From the NCBI GenBank assembly GCA_021799835.1, contig JAJYZQ010000003.1:1-14405 (forward strand): DNA of 14,405 bases, read 5' to 3'. Shown here one piece after another: positions 7,824 through 14,405 of the stretch. The DNA is from a bacterium. Lineage in GTDB: Bacteria; Patescibacteriota; Minisyncoccia; JAJYZQ01. The notes below the pieces were generated by a model that had not been told where the DNA came from, made no database searches, and worked only from the letters and a program-made list of their open reading frames with translations. How positions within the stretch are numbered: the first letter of the stretch is position 1; each line of letters starts with the position of its first letter. The translations under genes were made by a program, and so were the position numbers.

Positions 7824-7832
7824 TGGTATAAT
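7824..7832 (+). promoter_or_regulatory. Extended -10 promoter upstream of the receiver-like gene
   Basis: TGGTATAAT is a perfect -10 hexamer (7827-7832) with an upstream TG. No convincing -35 is present at the right distance, which extended -10 promoters tolerate. Transcription would start near 7839, giving a leader of roughly 23 bases before the ATG at 7862. It could serve the receiver-like gene, recJ and the RNase H gene. Confidence 0.6.
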
Positions 7833-7861
7833 AGTAGGGATGTGTTAATAGATTTCACGGT

Positions 7862-8452
7862 ATGTCGCAACCCATACAGCCTCCTCCGCAAAAGCCGAAA
7901 ATCCTTTTTGTGGACTATACGGGGAACCTGAATTTCCTGTATGAAGGAGCTTTTCGCAACAACGGTTTTGATGTCATCACGGCGCTCAATGGCACCGATG
8001 CGCTCAATGCGATGGATCGTTATTTTCCGGATGTGGTGGTAGCAGCGACCGAATTGCCCGCGCTTAATGGCTTTGATCTCACGTCACAGATCAAACATAA
8101 TGAAAAAACGAAAAAAGTTCCGGTATTGCTGTATTCGGTGACCGGCAAGGAGGAAGAAAAGAAGCGCGCACAAGAAGTGGGTGCAGATGATGTCATTGTG
8201 CGGGGCTATGTTTCTCCGGCAGCTGCAGTGGACCGCGTGCGCTCACTCCTGCGCTCAGCAGAACAGACCTTTCTCATTAAGATCAATACTTCGGATGCCA
8301 CCGGCGCAGCGGTGCTCGCCTATCTTATGTTAGATAAAAGTTATGTAAATTCCGATAACACTATTAATTTATTTCTAAAACAAGACCCTCTTCGGCCAAA
8401 AGGCATTTTTATGGCAACGTTTGTCAAAGATGATGAAACTGATGTGCTCTAG
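7862..8452 (+). CDS. Degenerate response-regulator receiver-domain protein
   Basis: The product has 196 aa. Residues 13-131 read as a CheY-like receiver domain: KILFVDYTGN (beta1), DVVVAATELPALNGFDL (beta3 region), PVLLYSVTGKEEEKKRAQEVGADD (beta4-alpha4) and a final helix AAVDRVRSLL. Key phosphorylation residues are missing. Only one acidic residue (D18) remains in the beta1 pocket, the phospho-acceptor Asp position is Ala62 by alignment to the LP motif, and the late conserved Lys appears as Arg114 in VIVRGY. This is therefore probably a pseudo-receiver used for binding rather than phosphotransfer. The last ~60 residues (from about 136) are not a recognisable DNA-binding domain. There is no kinase gene in the window. 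It has its own promoter, and recJ starts 26 bases downstream. Its function is unknown. Confidence 0.75.
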   Translation: MSQPIQPPPQKPKILFVDYTGNLNFLYEGAFRNNGFDVITALNGTDALNAMDRYFPDVVVAATELPALNGFDLTSQIKHNEKTKKVPVLLYSVTGKEEEKKRAQEVGADDVIVRGYVSPAAAVDRVRSLLRSAEQTFLIKINTSDATGAAVLAYLMLDKSYVNSDNTINLFLKQDPLRPKGIFMATFVKDDETDVL

Positions 8453-8478
8453 TTCTCTTTATCTACACTTTTGATCGT

Positions 8479-10173
8479 ATGAAACCACACTGGATGGTAT
8501 TACCAGAAGCTCCGCGAGAATTTACTGCTGCTCTCCCTGAATATCCCGATCTCTTGTTGCAGCTGCTTTATCATCGCGGCATTACCGAGCGAAAAGATAT
8601 TGAGCGGTTCATGGATCCGCGCTATGAAGACCTTCACGACCCCTTTTTATTGCCGGATATGCGCAAGGCAGTCCGACGAATTTTAACTGCTGTTCGCCAA
8701 CGCGAGGATATTTGCGTTATTGGCGATTATGATGCGGACGGCGTATCCGGTGCGACTGTGCTGGTGAGCGTTTTGCGCCAACTCAATGCAGAGCCGTTCG
8801 TGTATATTCCTGACCGCAATAAAGAAGGGTATGGCCTCAATGCGGAGAGCATTGCTTACGCGCATGAAAAACACGCAAAGCTCGTGATCACCGTGGATTG
8901 CGGCATCAGCGATTATGATGAAGTAGAGCAACTGCGCGCGCTTGGCATTGATACGATCATCGTGGATCATCACGAGGTGCCGCCAAAACCTCCGCGCGCA
9001 TACGCGAAGGTCAATCCTCATATGCCGGAGAGCGCGTATCCGTTTTCCGAACTTTCCGCCGCGGGCGTTGCCTTCAAGCTTGCCACTGCATTGCTGCAAG
9101 AGGATGGCGCGCAGACAGCAGGACAGGAGAAATGGCTTTTGGATGTCGTGGCGCTCTCAACCGTTGCTGACGTAATGCCGATGACCGATGAAAACCGTGT
9201 TTTAGTTGAGTACGGCCTAGTGGTGATGGGAAAAACCCGACGCAAAGGATTGCGAGAACTAATTACGCGGCTCAAGCTGGATCCGCAGCATCTTACCGCC
9301 TATCATCTGGGCTATATATTGGGTCCGCATATCAATGCTGCGAGCCGCATTGATCACGCAAACCAGTCATTTCGCTTGCTGAATACCGCCTCACTTACTG
9401 AAGCGCAAGAGCTTGCTGACACGCTGATGGGGTTGAATAAAAAACGGCAGGCGATGGTGGATGAAATGATGCGCGAAGTGGTCATGGGGATGCCAAAGCC
9501 GGTGCCGTATTTGCTTTTTGCCGGCAGTAAAAAATGGAACGCGGGCGTGCTTGGCCTGGTGGCGGGAAAAGTGAAAGAAAAGTATCAGCGGCCTACAGTG
9601 CTCTATAGTGATCAAGGGTCAACCAGCAAGGCATCTGCGCGCAGCGTGGAAGGATTTGATATTGTGGAAGCGTTTGCGCATTGCGCAGAATATCTTGACC
9701 AATTTGGCGGGCACCCTATGGCAGGCGGATTTTCTTTTGATGCACGAAATGCCGCAGCAGTGCAGCAGTGCCTCCAGAATTATGCGGAAGGCGCCCTGCG
9801 CGGAAAAAGTCTTACGCCGATAGTACGGATTGACGCTACCCTTGCGCTTCAGGATGTATTGGTAGAGAATATAGAGGAAATCAGCAAGTTAGAACCGTTT
9901 GGCCGGGATAATGCTGAGCCGGTATTTGTTGTGCGCAACGCAACAATCCTTGAGGCGCGCACAATGGGAAAGAGTGAACAGCATATGAAGCTGAAATTGG
10001 AACAGGATGGCGCGAAAACAGAGGCGATAGCATTCAATTATGCGCAGACCGGCGCGGCACCGCGTGCAGGCGACCGCGTGGATCTTGTAGCAACATTATC
10101 ATTGAATGAGTGGGGGAATATGCGCCGCGCGGAATTAAAAGTCATTGATCTTCACATCATAGCAGAACATTAA
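8479..10173 (+). CDS. recJ: Single-stranded-DNA-specific exonuclease RecJ
   Basis: RecJ degrades single-stranded DNA 5' to 3' in recombination and repair. The 564-aa product shows the DHH phosphoesterase motifs in order: DYDADGVSG (83-91), VDCG (139-142), DHHE (163-166), then GPHINAASRIDHA (282-294). The DHHA1 domain has the GGHPMAGG signature (410-417), and a C-terminal OB-like domain begins at LEPFGRDNAEPVF (471-483). Length and domain order are those of a full RecJ. No Shine-Dalgarno site is visible before the ATG at 8479. The RNase HI-like gene follows after 9 bases, so two nucleic-acid enzymes are probably co-transcribed. Confidence 0.95.
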   Translation: MKPHWMVLPEAPREFTAALPEYPDLLLQLLYHRGITERKDIERFMDPRYEDLHDPFLLPDMRKAVRRILTAVRQREDICVIGDYDADGVSGATVLVSVLRQLNAEPFVYIPDRNKEGYGLNAESIAYAHEKHAKLVITVDCGISDYDEVEQLRALGIDTIIVDHHEVPPKPPRAYAKVNPHMPESAYPFSELSAAGVAFKLATALLQEDGAQTAGQEKWLLDVVALSTVADVMPMTDENRVLVEYGLVVMGKTRRKGLRELITRLKLDPQHLTAYHLGYILGPHINAASRIDHANQSFRLLNTASLTEAQELADTLMGLNKKRQAMVDEMMREVVMGMPKPVPYLLFAGSKKWNAGVLGLVAGKVKEKYQRPTVLYSDQGSTSKASARSVEGFDIVEAFAHCAEYLDQFGGHPMAGGFSFDARNAAAVQQCLQNYAEGALRGKSLTPIVRIDATLALQDVLVENIEEISKLEPFGRDNAEPVFVVRNATILEARTMGKSEQHMKLKLEQDGAKTEAIAFNYAQTGAAPRAGDRVDLVATLSLNEWGNMRRAELKVIDLHIIAEH

Positions 10174-10182
10174 GGAATTACT

Positions 10183-10620
10183 ATGCGAGAATTTGTTGTT
10201 CATACGGACGGCGGGTCACGAGGAAATCCCGGGCCATCGGCGATCGGTGTGGTCATTGCGGACGGCGGAGGGAAAACCGTGAAAGAATATCATCAATTAT
10301 TAGGGACGGGAACGAACAACGCTGCGGAATATGCGGCAGTTATTTTTGCGCTTAAAAAACTGAAAGCGCTGGTGGGAAAAGAAAATGTTAAGGCGGCGTC
10401 AGTGCAGTTCTATCTGGATAGCGAGCTTGTGGTCAAACAATTGAACGGCATCTATAAATTAGAAGATCCGCAGGTGCAAAAAAACTTTATAGAAATATGG
10501 AACCTCAAGATCGGCTTTGGCAAGGTAACGTTTACTCATATACCACGCGAGCAGAACAAACGCGCCGATGCACTGGTAAACGTGGCACTTGATGCTGCCG
10601 CAGGCGGCGGGCTGGTGTAG
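10183..10620 (+). CDS. Ribonuclease HI-like protein
   Basis: This 145-aa RNase H-fold protein is expected to cleave the RNA strand of RNA-DNA hybrids. The acidic catalytic residues are in place: D9 (HTDGGSRGNPGP), E49 (NNAAEYAAV), D79 (YLDSELVVKQLNG) and D129 (REQNKRADAL). The sequence is of the short RVT_3/RNase HI-like type found with RecJ in many small genomes. It lacks a basic protrusion and any N-terminal hybrid-binding domain. The Shine-Dalgarno site AAGGA (10172-10176) overlaps the recJ stop, 6 bases before the ATG. It is whether the rnhA symbol applies, as opposed to a YpdQ/RnhC-like name, that is uncertain, not the fold. Confidence 0.92.
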   Translation: MREFVVHTDGGSRGNPGPSAIGVVIADGGGKTVKEYHQLLGTGTNNAAEYAAVIFALKKLKALVGKENVKAASVQFYLDSELVVKQLNGIYKLEDPQVQKNFIEIWNLKIGFGKVTFTHIPREQNKRADALVNVALDAAAGGGLV

Positions 10621-10640
10621 CATCTTTTCATTTAAGCTAA

Positions 10641-10670
10641 CGGTCGGAGGTTCGATCCCTCCACGACGCA
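10641..10670 (+). pseudogene. tRNA 3'-end fragment (T arm plus acceptor strand)
   Basis: GGAGG-TTCGATC-CCTCC (10646-10662) forms a perfect 5-bp T arm with a standard 7-base T loop. It is followed by a 7-base acceptor strand, ACGACGC, and a discriminator-like A; the next bases are CTA, not CCA. No sequence upstream forms the matching 5' acceptor (GCGTCGT expected), D arm and anticodon arm at normal distance. The best attempt, GCGGCGG at 10604-10610 inside the end of the RNase H gene, would give a 67-base molecule with two acceptor mismatches and no good anticodon stem. It is most likely a truncated tRNA or an attachment-site remnant. A split or intron-containing tRNA with a distant 5' half is not excluded. 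Confidence 0.6.
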
Positions 10671-10690
10671 CTATGTGAATATAACATCAA

Positions 10691-10720
10691 AGTATCCCTG
10701 AAACGGGGTATTTCGTTATT
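10691..10720 (+). terminator. Possible Rho-independent terminator after the RNase H gene and tRNA fragment
   Basis: AGTATCCC (10691-10698) pairs with GGGGTATT (10705-10712) with two wobble pairs and a 6-base loop, followed by a T-rich stretch (TCGTTATTTT). It would separate the recJ-RNase H transcript from the pilin island. The stem is imperfect. Confidence 0.45.
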
Positions 10721-10732
10721 TTAGGTTAATAC

Positions 10733-10762
10733 TTGCAAAACCTGTTGTGTCCGTTGTATTAT
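10733..10762 (+). promoter_or_regulatory. Putative promoter for the two repeat-bearing pilin genes
   Basis: TTGCAA (10733-10738) and TATTAT (10757-10762) are 18 bases apart. A transcript from here would begin near 10769 and carry about 26 bases before the ATG at 10795. The AG tract lies downstream of the promoter inside the transcribed region, so slippage would act on translation and not on promoter spacing. Confidence 0.5.
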
Positions 10763-10794
10763 ATATGCAAGCACATATTAACTAATAAACGACT

Positions 10795-11411
<617 letters not shown>

Positions 11412-11440
11412 TTTTTAAATAGAATCTTATGACTCATTTC

Positions 11441-11464
11441 CACACACACACACACACACACACA
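11441..11464 (+). repeat. (CA)12 dinucleotide microsatellite in the pilin 3 leader
   Basis: Twelve perfect CA units lie between the ATG at 11429 and the cleavage site before Phe (11499). In the ATG frame they encode alternating His-Thr and end at TAA 11468. With one more unit (or two fewer), the frame continues through HHNHLLKERNSS into FTLIEL. With one fewer, it stops at TGA 11479. Confidence 0.97.
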
Positions 11465-11477
11465 CCATAATCATCTC

Positions 11478-12044
11478 TTGAAAGAAAGAAACAGCTCTTT
11501 CACGCTTATCGAGCTTTTAATCGTGATAGCGATTATCGGGATACTTGCGGCGCTGATTATTATTTCATTGACTGGCATAATGGCAAAAACTCGAGATGCG
11601 CGGCGAGTTGCTGATATGCATGAATTGCAGGAGGCAATAGAATACTACTATCTTGATCACGGTGCATACCCAAGTACTGGTGGAGTGCAGGCATGTTTAG
11701 GTCTTTCTACTGCCGAACAATGCTGGGGTGGGCCGTATGGGAACGCCACTATCAATGCTGAACTCCAGCCCTATCTTTCTCATATTCCATTAGACCCATC
11801 ATATGGGAAGCGCATATATGGTGCATATATTTATGATTCTCCCGGGATGTATTGGCTGCCAAGTCCGGTAAATAGTGTTTATGGCAAGTATGCTCTCGCA
11901 TTTGAGCCAGATGATGTCGTAAGTATCGATAGTAATCCGAATGGTTGTTTAGGATGGACGTGGGGAGCATTTGATGAAGCCCCTGGTGGAGTACATTGCC
12001 CATCAGGAGGAAGTTGCCGGCAATGTGGTGTGCTTGTGCCGTAA
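11478..12044 (+). CDS. Type IV prepilin-like protein (pilin 3), with a CA repeat upstream
   Basis: As sequenced, the pilin frame can start only at TTG 11478, giving 188 aa: MKERNSS|FTLIELLIVIAIIGILAALI, with Glu at mature position 5 and a hydrophobic helix. The soluble part has YYLDHGAYPSTGG and a HIPLDPSYGK block related to the LPLDPR region of pilins 1 and 2, then a distinctive C-terminus with four of its six cysteines (C in GCLGW, HCPSGGSCRQC). The only nearby ATG (11429) is in another frame and would join this gene if the CA tract gained one unit, giving a 24-residue leader. Neither start has a Shine-Dalgarno site, so it is open whether TTG is used constantly or the ATG provides on/off control. 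It lies 17 bases after the pilin 2 stop (measured to 11429) and probably shares its transcript. A two-way terminator follows at 12131. Confidence 0.82.
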   Translation: MKERNSSFTLIELLIVIAIIGILAALIIISLTGIMAKTRDARRVADMHELQEAIEYYYLDHGAYPSTGGVQACLGLSTAEQCWGGPYGNATINAELQPYLSHIPLDPSYGKRIYGAYIYDSPGMYWLPSPVNSVYGKYALAFEPDDVVSIDSNPNGCLGWTWGAFDEAPGGVHCPSGGSCRQCGVLVP

Positions 12045-12130
12045 GCAGATTTGTTTTTTACTTATTGTTTTGCCTTGTTTAGATGAACTTATCTGCCAAT
12101 AGGTAAGGGCGGAGTTAATAGTAAGATATG

Positions 12131-12164
12131 CATAAAAACCCCCGGATATCCGGGGGTTTTTATG
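12131..12164. terminator. Perfect palindromic bidirectional terminator between pilin 3 and rnpB
   Basis: The 34 bases are a perfect palindrome centred on GGATATCC. The stem is CCCCCGGAT/ATCCGGGGG, flanked by AAAAA on one side and TTTTT on the other, so each strand reads as a hairpin followed by a T run. It can end the pilin transcript (+) and the RNase P RNA transcript (-), which converge here. Confidence 0.92.
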
Positions 12165-12169
12165 ATCAA

Positions 12170-12582
12170 TGCCAATAGAGCGATAAGCCGAATTCTGTAC
12201 CGCTTTTATGTAATAAAGGCGGTAGCGGCCATTAATCTGATTAAGCCGTTGCCGGCATAATTCAAGCGAGCTACTTTCCTCCTGCCAACCTTAAGAATTG
12301 ATCTTAATGGTATGGCGGGGTTTGCTCTTGCACCAGGCAGGGTTTGCCATCACGCACTGTCGCCAATGCGCAAAGCGCGGTGATCCGCGCACTTTTCACC
12401 TTTCCTTCGCCGAAGCGAGGTAGTATTGTCTCTGTGGTACTTTCCCTATGGTTGCCCACGGTTGATGTTATCAACTGCCTTTGTTCTTTATTATAAATAA
12501 AGAGGTGTTCGGACTTTCCTCCCTGCCAAATCATTATCGTAATATAATAATGTTGGTGGGGCGGTCGCTTGCTTTATTGGCA
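12170..12582 (-). ncRNA. rnpB: RNase P RNA (bacterial, type A-like)
   Basis: This is the catalytic RNA of RNase P, which matures tRNA 5' ends. On the minus strand the conserved 5' core GGAGGAAAGTCCGAACACC appears (around 12503-12521), followed by AGGGAAAGTACCACAGAGA and GGTGAAAAGTGCGCGG, and the 3' core ACAGAATTCGGCTTATCG (around 12181-12198). The ends pair as helix P1: TGCCAATA (12582-12575) with TATTGGCA (12177-12170). P4 pairs CCGAA (12512-12508) with TTCGG (12192-12188), where many bacteria have CCGGG with CCCGG. Length is about 413 bases. Ends are estimated from P1 pairing and could shift by a few bases. No protein should be called in this stretch. Confidence 0.95.
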
Positions 12583-12587
12583 AACCT

Positions 12588-12616
12588 ATTATATAACTAT
12601 ATAGACGTTTAGTCAA
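12588..12616 (-). promoter_or_regulatory. Near-consensus promoter of rnpB
   Basis: On the minus strand TTGACT (12616-12611) and TATAAT (12593-12588) are separated by exactly 17 bases, placing the start at about 12581, right at the 5' strand of P1. It is the best promoter match in the window, as expected for an abundant stable RNA. Confidence 0.88.
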
Positions 12617-12669
12617 CTTGAAAAGGGCAGGAAAATGGCGGATAATTGATAGGCGGGCAAGTGTAACTG

Positions 12670-12699
12670 TTGAAACAAAATAGCAAGGTAGGGTAAAAA
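12670..12699 (+). promoter_or_regulatory. Weak candidate promoter for the glycan genes
   Basis: TTGAAA (12670-12675) and TAAAAA (12694-12699), 18 bases apart, are the best pair between the divergent rnpB promoter and the ATG at 12713. The -10 is poor, and the predicted start would leave almost no leader, so the real promoter may differ. Otherwise I see nothing in 12617-12712. Confidence 0.25.
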
Positions 12700-12712
12700 T
12701 GACACATACAAA

Positions 12713-14107
12713 ATGCGGAAAAATATTAGCATCATTTTTAATATTATTGCGGTCCCGTTGGATTATTTAATGATCTTTGCTGCGGGACTATTTGCATACT
12801 CATTGCGGGTGAGCCCATGGGTAACCAACTTGCGCCCGGCTATTTTTGAAACCAGCTTGCCGTTCAAAAGCTATCTGATGCTGGTGATCATTTTCGCTTT
12901 GGCGACGGTCTTAGTGCTCGCATTTCTAGGTCTTTATCGCATAGAGTTTACGCGCCAGAAAACGGCTGACTTCATCCGCATCATTATCGGACTTTCGTTT
13001 ATGGTTGCGTTCATTTCTATCTATGCGTTCTTCAACCAGTATGTTTTTGAATCGCGCTTCTTGGTGCTTGCCGCGTGGTTTATGTCTATTATTTTTCTTA
13101 TGGCGGAACGCATTGGCCTCAATGCGTTCCTTCGCTTTCTTATCGGGCGATTTAATCTGGGCGTGTGCCGCGTACTCCTGATCGGCGCGGATGGTTTTTC
13201 TCAGAAGATTGGCAATTTCTATATGCGGCATCCGGAGCTTGGTTATCGTGTGGTGAAACGGCTGTGCGATCCCGACCTCTCAGAGATCACTGCAGCAACA
13301 AAAAATCCTGGTGTGGATGAAATTATTCTTGCTGACCCGAATTTCAATCGCGACGAAGTGGTGGATATTATCAATTTTTCAGAGGATAACCGCATCAATT
13401 TCCGCTTTGTGCCAAATATTTTCCAGATCCTTACCGTTAACGCCGCGGTAAACTCAGTGGATGATGTGCCGCTGATAGAGTTACGGCGCACGGCATTGGA
13501 CACGTGGGGCGGCATAGCAAAACGAATATTTGATCTTATTGCGGCGAGTGTCGGGGTTATTATCCTCTCGCCAGTATTTCTCACGGTTGCGTTTTTGATC
13601 AAATGGGATTCTGCGGGGCCGGTATTCGTACGGTTAAAGCGCATCAGCCAGGGTCGGACGTTCTATATGTACAAATTCCGCTCTATGGTCAAGAATGCGG
13701 ATAAAATGAAAGAGGCGTTGCTGCGGTATAATGAGCGGAAAGATGGGCCGTTGTTCAAGATGGCAAACGATCCGCGCATTACGCGGATCGGCAAAATGCT
13801 GCGTAAGACTCGCATAGATGAGCTGCCGCAACTGCTTAATGTCGTGTTCGGTGATATGAGTTTGGTGGGGCCGCGGCCGCATGAGCCCGGAGAGGTCAGC
13901 CAATATCAGCGCCATCATAAAAAAGTACTTGCCATTAAGTCAGGTGTAACGGGTATGGCGCAAGTGGCAGGCAGTTCCGATCTGCCCTTTGAAGAAGAAA
14001 TTAAATTGGATACGTTCTATGTGGAGCATTGGTCGTTTTGGCTGGATCTCGTGATTCTTTCAAAGACCGTGCTCAAAGTTTTGGCAGGAGACAAATCCGC
14101 CGCATAA
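12713..14107 (+). CDS. Polyprenyl-phosphate sugar-1-phosphate transferase (exopolysaccharide initiation)
   Basis: Enzymes of this WcaJ/WbaP-like family transfer a sugar-1-phosphate from a nucleotide sugar to undecaprenyl phosphate at the inner membrane, the first step of surface polysaccharide or glycan assembly. The 464-aa product has four N-terminal hydrophobic segments (about 8-30, 52-75, 86-108, 116-142) and a nucleotide-binding-like middle domain (VCRVLLIGADGF, 151-162). Its catalytic C-terminal domain begins KRIFDLIAASVGVIILSPVF, with a Ser-Pro helix break at 286-287. Catalytic-domain motifs are KFRSMVKNAD (321-330), the Asp-Glu pair in RIDELPQLLNV (367-377), MSLVGPRPHEPGE (382-394), and SGVTGMAQVAG (410-420). 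The sugar cannot be told from sequence. A GT4-type glycosyltransferase follows after 47 bases, so this opens a glycan cluster. Confidence 0.93.
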   Translation: MRKNISIIFNIIAVPLDYLMIFAAGLFAYSLRVSPWVTNLRPAIFETSLPFKSYLMLVIIFALATVLVLAFLGLYRIEFTRQKTADFIRIIIGLSFMVAFISIYAFFNQYVFESRFLVLAAWFMSIIFLMAERIGLNAFLRFLIGRFNLGVCRVLLIGADGFSQKIGNFYMRHPELGYRVVKRLCDPDLSEITAATKNPGVDEIILADPNFNRDEVVDIINFSEDNRINFRFVPNIFQILTVNAAVNSVDDVPLIELRRTALDTWGGIAKRIFDLIAASVGVIILSPVFLTVAFLIKWDSAGPVFVRLKRISQGRTFYMYKFRSMVKNADKMKEALLRYNERKDGPLFKMANDPRITRIGKMLRKTRIDELPQLLNVVFGDMSLVGPRPHEPGEVSQYQRHHKKVLAIKSGVTGMAQVAGSSDLPFEEEIKLDTFYVEHWSFWLDLVILSKTVLKVLAGDKSAA

Positions 14108-14154
14108 TATTCCACCTATCGTCTCCGTATTCTTTACCATCCTTGATTATCCGT

Positions 14155-14405
14155 ATGAAGGTTGCACTAGTCCACGACTATCTTATCCAGTATGGCGGAG
14201 CGGAACGGGTGTTGGAAAGCATAGGAGAAGTTTTTCCTGATGCGCCTATTTTTACCTTGTTGTATGATGAGCGCTTGACGGGCGGAGCGTTCAAAAACCG
14301 TACGGTCATTACATCTGCCCTTCAACACATCCCCCTTGCAAAACGCAACCACCGGTTCTTTCCGCTTCTGATGCCATTTTTTATTGAGCAGTTTGATCTG
14401 TCCGC
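14155..14405 (+). CDS. Glycosyltransferase, GT4-like, N-terminal part (3' truncated by window)
   Basis: The frame from ATG 14155 is open to the window edge (83 complete codons). It begins MKVALVHDYLIQYGGAERVL, the N-terminal Rossmann strand and the glycine-rich GGAERV loop typical of GT-B glycosyltransferases of family 4. A run of PDAPIFTLLYD follows, as seen in family members that build surface polysaccharides. It lies directly downstream of the sugar-phosphate transferase on the same strand. The donor-binding C-terminal domain is outside the window, so specificity cannot be judged. Confidence 0.85.
   Translation, partial: MKVALVHDYLIQYGGAERVLESIGEVFPDAPIFTLLYDERLTGGAFKNRTVITSALQHIPLAKRNHRFFPLLMPFFIEQFDLS

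Noticed and set aside
10459..10671. Minus-strand reading frame beginning MRRGGIEPPT
   Set aside because: This start is the well-known false protein made by reading a tRNA 3' end backwards; the frame then runs antisense through the RNase H gene.
12131..12164. Palindrome as a transposon end or operator
   Set aside because: The GC stem flanked by A and T runs, placed between converging transcripts, is a textbook two-way terminator; no second copy or transposase is nearby.
12304..12534. Minus-strand 76-aa frame
   Set aside because: It lies entirely inside the RNase P RNA gene, whose conserved core and helices account for the sequence.

Overview
The window most resembles a Candidate Phyla Radiation (Patescibacteria, probably Parcubacteria-like) chromosome. 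The basis is the rplO-secY-adk-map tail of a ribosomal-protein operon with a divergent L15, very short intergenic gaps with start/stop overlaps (ATGA, TAATG), few strong Shine-Dalgarno sites, several prepilin-like proteins carrying an S|FTLIEL cleavage motif, and a compact core metabolism. This placement comes from gene content and protein style only; no rRNA gene is present to confirm it.

Layout: (1) 2-3162, + strand: the end of rplO, then secY, a strong hairpin terminator, a promoter, and adk-map. (2) 3175-7796, + strand: a promoter followed by a type IV prepilin-like gene and an apparent operon of ruvX, a GalT-like nucleotidyl transferase, a DedA membrane protein, tpiA and pgk. (3) 7824-10620, + strand: an extended -10 promoter, a degenerate receiver-domain protein, recJ, and a small RNase HI. 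(4) 10641-12044: an AT-richer island that starts with a tRNA 3'-end fragment and holds two more prepilin-like genes. Each has a long dinucleotide microsatellite (AG x15 and CA x12) between its upstream ATG and the prepilin cleavage site. (5) 12131-12616: a palindromic two-way terminator and the RNase P RNA gene on the minus strand with a near-consensus promoter. (6) 12713-14405, + strand: a polyprenyl-phosphate sugar-1-phosphate transferase and the start of a GT4-type glycosyltransferase, the opening of a surface polysaccharide locus.

The main discovery candidate is region 4. As sequenced, both upstream ATGs run through the repeat into an immediate stop codon, while the pilin body lies in another frame. 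Losing one AG unit, or gaining one CA unit, would join ATG, leader and pilin. This is the architecture of a translational contingency (phase-variation) locus, doubled. In both genes the variable tract would lie in the leader that prepilin peptidase removes, so the mature pilin would be unaffected by tract length. The pilin bodies remain open for their full length, and pilin 2 shares a segment of at least 18 identical residues with the non-repeat paralogue at 3227. That argues against simple decay. Together with the downstream glycan genes, the region suggests switchable cell-surface structures in a host-dependent bacterium. That last step is inference.
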